Shown here in pieces: positions 59,151 through 64,000 of a stretch of DNA of 64,000 nucleotides. A program made the translations under genes and the position numbers. Source of the DNA: Zizania palustris (lineage: Eukaryota; Streptophyta; Magnoliopsida; Poales; Poaceae); NCBI GenBank assembly GCA_019279435.1, contig JAAALK010000086.1:1054001-1118000 (forward strand). Reading direction: 5' to 3'. The notes under the pieces were generated by a model that saw only the letters and a list, made by a program, of their open reading frames with translations, did not search any database and was not told where the DNA came from. Every line of letters begins with the position of its first letter. Position 1 is the stretch's first letter.

Positions 59151-60116
59151 ACAAAATATGCGATGAATGCAACTGGGGTGCAGGTGGAGTGTGGAAAGGC
59201 ATGCTTCTCAGATATGATTGACTGCAATTAACAAAATCTAGCAGCTATAGCAAACGACATACTCTCTAAGACGCATGGCATGATCAGTGCAACAGATGAT
59301 ATCTAAAGAGAGTCATTTGCACGCATTTTTCAGTTTTTGCAAACAAAAGCATCACCATATTTTCCAGTTAACAAGCAAGGTAAAGCACGAGATGCAGAAG
59401 CTAACTGATATCTACCAAGATAAGCATTGTTCAAAACAAAGTTCTTCAGCAAACTTGTTATCTTTTTAAAGTTCAGGCTTTTTCATTTTTGACAAGGGTT
59501 ATTTGCATGTCAAACCTTATGCTAATTGACCAAGTCAAGCTTAGGCCAGAACTAGACCATCAGAAGCTTAAGACATTGGTCTTGGCATACACTACACAGT
59601 CCTAGTTCATACCAAAGTGCTTTGGTAAGCAGTCCAGAACAATGTAATCCGACAAGGCAAACCCACTTGGATCTTTTCAACTCAAGCATAAAAAGGCATG
59701 GAATTTTCATTCATTTTTGATTTTTATCATTTTTATAGCACATTTTCCATGTTAAACCATAAAGATGTCCAAGTTGCATATCTGCATCTATGTGAGGAAC
59801 AAGCTACAAGGTATGTAACAGATAGCAAAAACACTCAGCTTACACATGCTAGTTACCAGAAGCAATGGTGATCATTTTTCAAGTTTAAAGCGTAAAAGCC
59901 ATGCATATGACAGATATCAGACATATCAAGCAAACTGAAACAAGACATGATCATTGACAAGTAATCAAAAGCATATACCAGCTAGACTAAGTAAAGCAGC
60001 TCAATCATATAACAGAAGCAGGCTTAAAGTGTGATATGTGAATATGCAAGATATGAACACACACAAAAGGACTCAAGAAAAAAATAAAGAAGAAAGAAAA
60101 CTGACGCAAAAATATC
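59151..60116. other. 3' untranslated region of copia element
   Basis: AT-rich with no gene; it lies between the pol stop and the polypurine-tract cluster. Confidence 0.6.
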
Positions 60117-63100
60117 CTAGAAAGGATACACAACACCCAAATCCCCTCGTAAACGCTCAAAAGTAGACTGATCTAGAGGTTTGGTGAAAATGTCAGCCAA
60201 CTGATGATGGGTATCAACATGAACAAGGTCAATGACACCTTTTTCATATTGATCCCGCAGAAAATGAAAGCGCACATCAATGTGTTTGGTTTTTGAATGG
60301 AGACAAGGATTTTTCCCAACACTAATTGCACTGGTGTTGTCGCAAAACAAAGGAACTCTGGTAGGAAAAAACAACCCAAAATCTCACATAGTGGAAATCA
60401 TCCAAACCAACTGTGAGCAGCAGCTAGCAGCAGCTACATACTCAGCCTCAGTGGTCGAAAGAGCAACTCCAGATTGCTTTCGAGAAGACCAAGAGACAAG
60501 AGAAGAACCAAGAAACTGGCAAGTACCAGAAGTCGACTTGCGATCCAACCGGCACCCACCAAAGTCAGCGTCCGAAAATCCAGATAAATCAAGAGATGAT
60601 GATGATGAATAGTAAATACCGAAGTTGGGCGCATAAGTGAGATACCTGAAGATGCGCTTGACAGCCTGCCGATGAGATGCGCGTGGTGAAGACTGGAAAC
60701 GCGCGCAAAGTCCCACGGCGAACTGTATGTCTGGTCTTGTCGCCGTCAAGTATAGCAGCGAACCGATCATCCCTCAAAACTCTCTCTCATTGACCTTGAC
60801 GCCGCTCTCGTCCTTGTCCAGTCCACCAGATGTGCCCATTGGGGTCATCTGCGGTTTCAACTCCCCACCAAAGTTAAATTTTTTCAACATGTCGCGAGTG
60901 TACTTACCTTGGTGGATGAAGGTGTCGTCCTTGGTCTGCTTGATCTGGAGCCCTAGGAAATACTTGAGCTCACCCATGAGGCTCATCTCAAACTCACTGT
61001 GCATCTGCTCAGAAAACTTGGACACAAGAACATCAGTAGTACCGCCAAAGATAATATCATCCACGTAAATCTGAGCGACTAAAAAATCTGAAGCATCTCT
61101 AAGAAGAAGAGAGTTTTATCCACAGAACCCATCACAAAGCCCTTCCCCAACAAAAATTGCTTTAACCGGTCATACCAAGCCCTGGGGGCTTGCTTCAACC
61201 CGTACAAAGGTTTTTGCAATTTAAAAACATGTCGAGGAAACTTAGGGTTCTCAAAACCGGGAGGCTGCCTAACATAAACTTCCTCCTCTATGTACCCGTT
61301 CAGAAAAGCACCCTTGACGTCCATTTTAAAAAGCTTAAAACCCTTCGAAGCAGCAAAAGCTAAGAGAATGCGAATGGACTCAAGACGGGCAGCAGGAGCG
61401 AAGGTTTCTTCAAAGTCAATACCTTCCTTCTGGCAAAAACCCTGGGCAACTAATCGAGCCTTGTTGCGCACCACAACCCCATCTTCACCTTGCTTGTTCT
61501 TGAACACCCACTTGGTGCCTATGGGGTTGCATCGTGGTGGCGGCTCAACTAGTGTCCAAACCCGATTACGGACAAAATTCTCAAGCTCTTCTTGCATAGC
61601 GTTAATCCAATAAGAATCATAAAGAGCATGAGAAACATCTCTGAGCTCAAAAGATGCAACAAAAGCAGATTGGGCAAACACAACAAGAGAGTTACCAGAT
61701 GAACGCAAAGTTCTCTCAGTCAAATCACCGATGATGAGCTCCGAGGGGTGATCACGCTGAACTGCTCGGGATCCCTGGTGATCTGAAGTCACCTCACCGG
61801 AGTCAGCAACTGGCACCTCTAGACTCGACTGAGGGGGCTCGATCGAAGTGGAAGAGGTGATCAGAGGTCCGCCCTCGTCCTCAGTCGAAGTCTCAGAAGG
61901 TGTGGGCTCTGCAGGAGGTGCAGAAGGCCCACCCTCATCAGCAGCTGGAGTATCCTCATCTTCCTCGAAGATGGACTCTCCGAGCTCATCATCACCAGAA
62001 AGCTCAAAAGAAGGAGTCGAAGAAGGCAAGGACTCATCAAATGAAACTTCACAAGTCTCAATAAGCTGTTGGGAGTCGAGGTTCCAAACACAGAAGCCTC
62101 GAGAATGTAAAGCATAGCCAAGAAAAACTCTATCCCAGCAATGAGACTCAAACTTGTTCAAATGCCCTCCCTTCTTGAGCACAAAGCACTTGCAGCCAAA
62201 CGCTCGCAAGTGGCTCACTTTGGGCTGTCTGCCAAACCGCAATTCATATGAAGTCTTACCTAGGTAAGCTCTAAGAAAAATTCAGTTGGCCAGATAGCAA
62301 GTCGTGTTCATGGCTTCAGCCCAAAAACGCCTAGGAGTCCTGTGCTCATCGAGCATCATCCTGGCCATCTCGACTAGCGTGCGGTTCTTTCGTTCCACAA
62401 CGCCGTTCTGTGGGGGAGTGTAAGGAGAAGAAAACTGATGGTCCAGACCTTGATCACTACAGAAGCTGACAAACTGAGAGTTCTTGAACTCACAGCCGTT
62501 GTCGGAGAGAATTGCTCGCATCCGACCATTGTTCTCATTCTTCAGCTTCAAAATCAGGTCATGAACAAACTGAAAAGTTTCATCCTTAGACTCCAAAATG
62601 AAAACCCACGAGAATTGAGAAAAGTCGTCAACAATGACAAGCGCGTACCACTTCCCACCGACTGAGCGTACCCGAGCTAGACCAACAGTGTCCAAATGTA
62701 ATAGCTCGCCCGGATACAAAGTCATTACCTGAGTCACATGTGAGTGACAAGCGGCAACCATTTTCCCATGATGACAGGGATGGCAAACTAGATCCTTCTC
62801 CATCTTAAGCTTGGGCAATCCTCGGATGAGGTCCATAGAGCTTAACCTAACTAGCAGATCAAAACTCAAATGACCTAACCTCCTATGCCACTTCTAGAGC
62901 TCAGAAGAAGATCCAGCAATCAAACAGCGAGAAGGGCCAAAAGAACTAGAGAAGTCAATTCGAAAAACTTTATCGAATGGTAAGATCTGACAAATCAAAG
63001 ACCCTCTAGAATCAAACACAGAAGAATTTCCCTTCTTAAAACGCACCTCCAAACCATCCTCAAGAAGTTGCGAAATAGAAATCAAATTGAAGTTCAAGTT

Positions 63101-64000
63101 TCCGACCAAAGCAACGTTCTTCAAAGAAAAATGGTCTGAAATGTGAATTGAGCCAATGCCACTTACTTTCCTTTGACCACTGTTCCCAAAGGTGATGTAC
63201 TCTTTGGAGCTCGGGGGAGTGAGACTGGAGAACCATCTACGATGTCCCGTCATGTGGCGAGAGCATCCTGAGTTCATGATCCAAACGTCCTCCAGTCCCC
63301 GATCCTGCACAAGAAGTGGTTGTAAGTGGGAGCAAATGGTCCGGCACTGGGTTTAGCAAAAGAGCTAAACTAGTGTCGAGCCATCTGCTCAAAAGATGGA
63401 AAGCAAAAACCATCAGAAGAGTTTAGACCAAAACGCGGCTCAAAGCGCGGTCCTTGGTTCTGCCTAAAGCCTCGGCCAAGAGATTCAGGACCGTAGCTAA
63501 AACGGCCTGGAGTTCTGCCGGAACGGACACCACCATCTGGAGCACGGGCATGAAAGTCGTCTCCTCTACCACCACCTACACGACGTGGCCTGGCCTCCAG
63601 CCTCTCCCCGCGTCGAGGAACACGCGGTCTACCACCCTGCTGGTAGAACTGCTCCTGACCACCACGAGCTGGATCATCATGCCGAGCTGTGGCTCTCTGG
63701 CACTGATCCAACTCAGGATAGAATGGAGGTAAAAGTTCTCATTCTGAGAATCAGCTAGCTCCTCTCTCAAGAAAGCTAGTACCTCCACCTGAGACAAGCA
63801 GGTCTCACACTCGCTATCTACCTGGACAGACTTCTCGGCTTTCAACTTAATCAACTCAAGTCTAAGAGACAGGCAGTTCTCACAGACAGTGGGTGGAACT
63901 GACAATGTCTCAAGCTCTAGCCTAGTCTGCGTTAGCTCAGCTCTCACTCTCTCCAAATCACCCAGATGCTCATCGCCCTTGGATTTCAGCTCAGCTAAAC
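60117..64000 (-). pseudogene. gag-pol: Copia gag-pol, broken, 5' end outside window
   Basis: On the minus strand: Gag coiled-coil part (63956 down; CLSQVEVLAFLREELADSQN), a deletion near 63680, protease WIMNSGCSRHMTG (about 63270) with catalytic Asp replaced by Asn, integrase with LHLDTVG, ILSDNGCEF and QNGVVERKNR (62869-62282, acidic triad intact), reverse transcriptase KMDVKGAFLNGYIEEEVYV to YVDDIIFGG (61340-61045), and RNase H (STTEAEYVAAA, HHQLADIFTKPLD), ending VVYPF at 60117. Stops at 62894, 62282, 60774 and 60384 and a frameshift near 61098 kill it. Stop codons fit CAG-to-TAG or CGA-to-TGA changes. Confidence 0.92.

Larger units (their letters stand above)
56733..64000 (-). mobile_element. 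Minus-strand Sirevirus-like copia element, 5' end outside window
   Basis: The 3' LTR (56733-58751), multiple polypurine tracts, the pol stop at 60117, then RNase H, reverse transcriptase, integrase, protease and part of gag up to the window end. The left target duplication would be GCTTC (56728-56732). It sits in the antisense gene of the gypsy element and is the same family as the plus-strand copy at 42934. Confidence 0.93.

Overview
This is plant nuclear DNA, most likely from a grass. The whole window is a nest of transposable elements. I found no intact ordinary host gene, no rRNA or tRNA gene, no CRISPR array and nothing prokaryotic. The plant assignment rests on a CACTA element with a TNP2/DUF4218/DUF4216-type transposase and a C48 protease, Sirevirus-like Ty1/copia elements, Ty3/gypsy elements with an extra antisense gene, and a Helitron with separate Rep/helicase and RPA-like genes. 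The grass assignment is inference.

Layout. 1-1209: AT-rich Helitron-related debris. 1210-15144: a CACTA transposon (target duplication TTA) with a minus-strand C48 (Ulp1-like) protease gene and a broken minus-strand TNP2 transposase. It contains a 1000-base assembly gap (8384-9383) and a very young gag-only LTR retrotransposon (1476-5943, target duplication GCGCC). 15148-38265: a decayed minus-strand Helitron with an RPA-like gene (21207-17353), a Rep/helicase gene (about 35237-21502) and a repeat-rich upstream region. The Helitron is interrupted by a solo copia LTR (23033-25078, CTATT) and by a gypsy-type element (26693-33653, CATGT) whose only recognisable gene runs antisense to the element. 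One RPA intron holds plus-strand exon-like fragments that look captured from a host gene.

38271-40333: a second solo copia LTR (GCGGG) that itself holds a MITE. 40339-42933: unassigned sequence with a broken membrane-protein-like 5' exon and a purine-rich tandem repeat. 42934-47701: the 5' LTR and gag of a plus-strand Sirevirus-like copia element, cut by a Tat-type gypsy element (47702-56732: LTR, gag-pol with many stops, hairpin tandem array, antisense gene). That element is cut in turn by a minus-strand Sirevirus-like copia element (56733 to beyond 64000).

How it works together. Insertion order can be read from the interruptions and target duplications. The Helitron predates the elements inside it, and the gag-only element is the youngest (about two LTR differences in 930 bases). 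Where the original codon can be inferred, the stop codons in the old elements fit C-to-T or G-to-A transitions, as expected for methylated, silenced repeats. The most unusual structures are two. First, the same subterminal-repeat/TATA arrangement, with identical 7-base spacing, lies in front of both CACTA genes. Second, an antisense gene with a similarly placed short intron occurs in two different gypsy-type elements, one of which has lost gag and pol.
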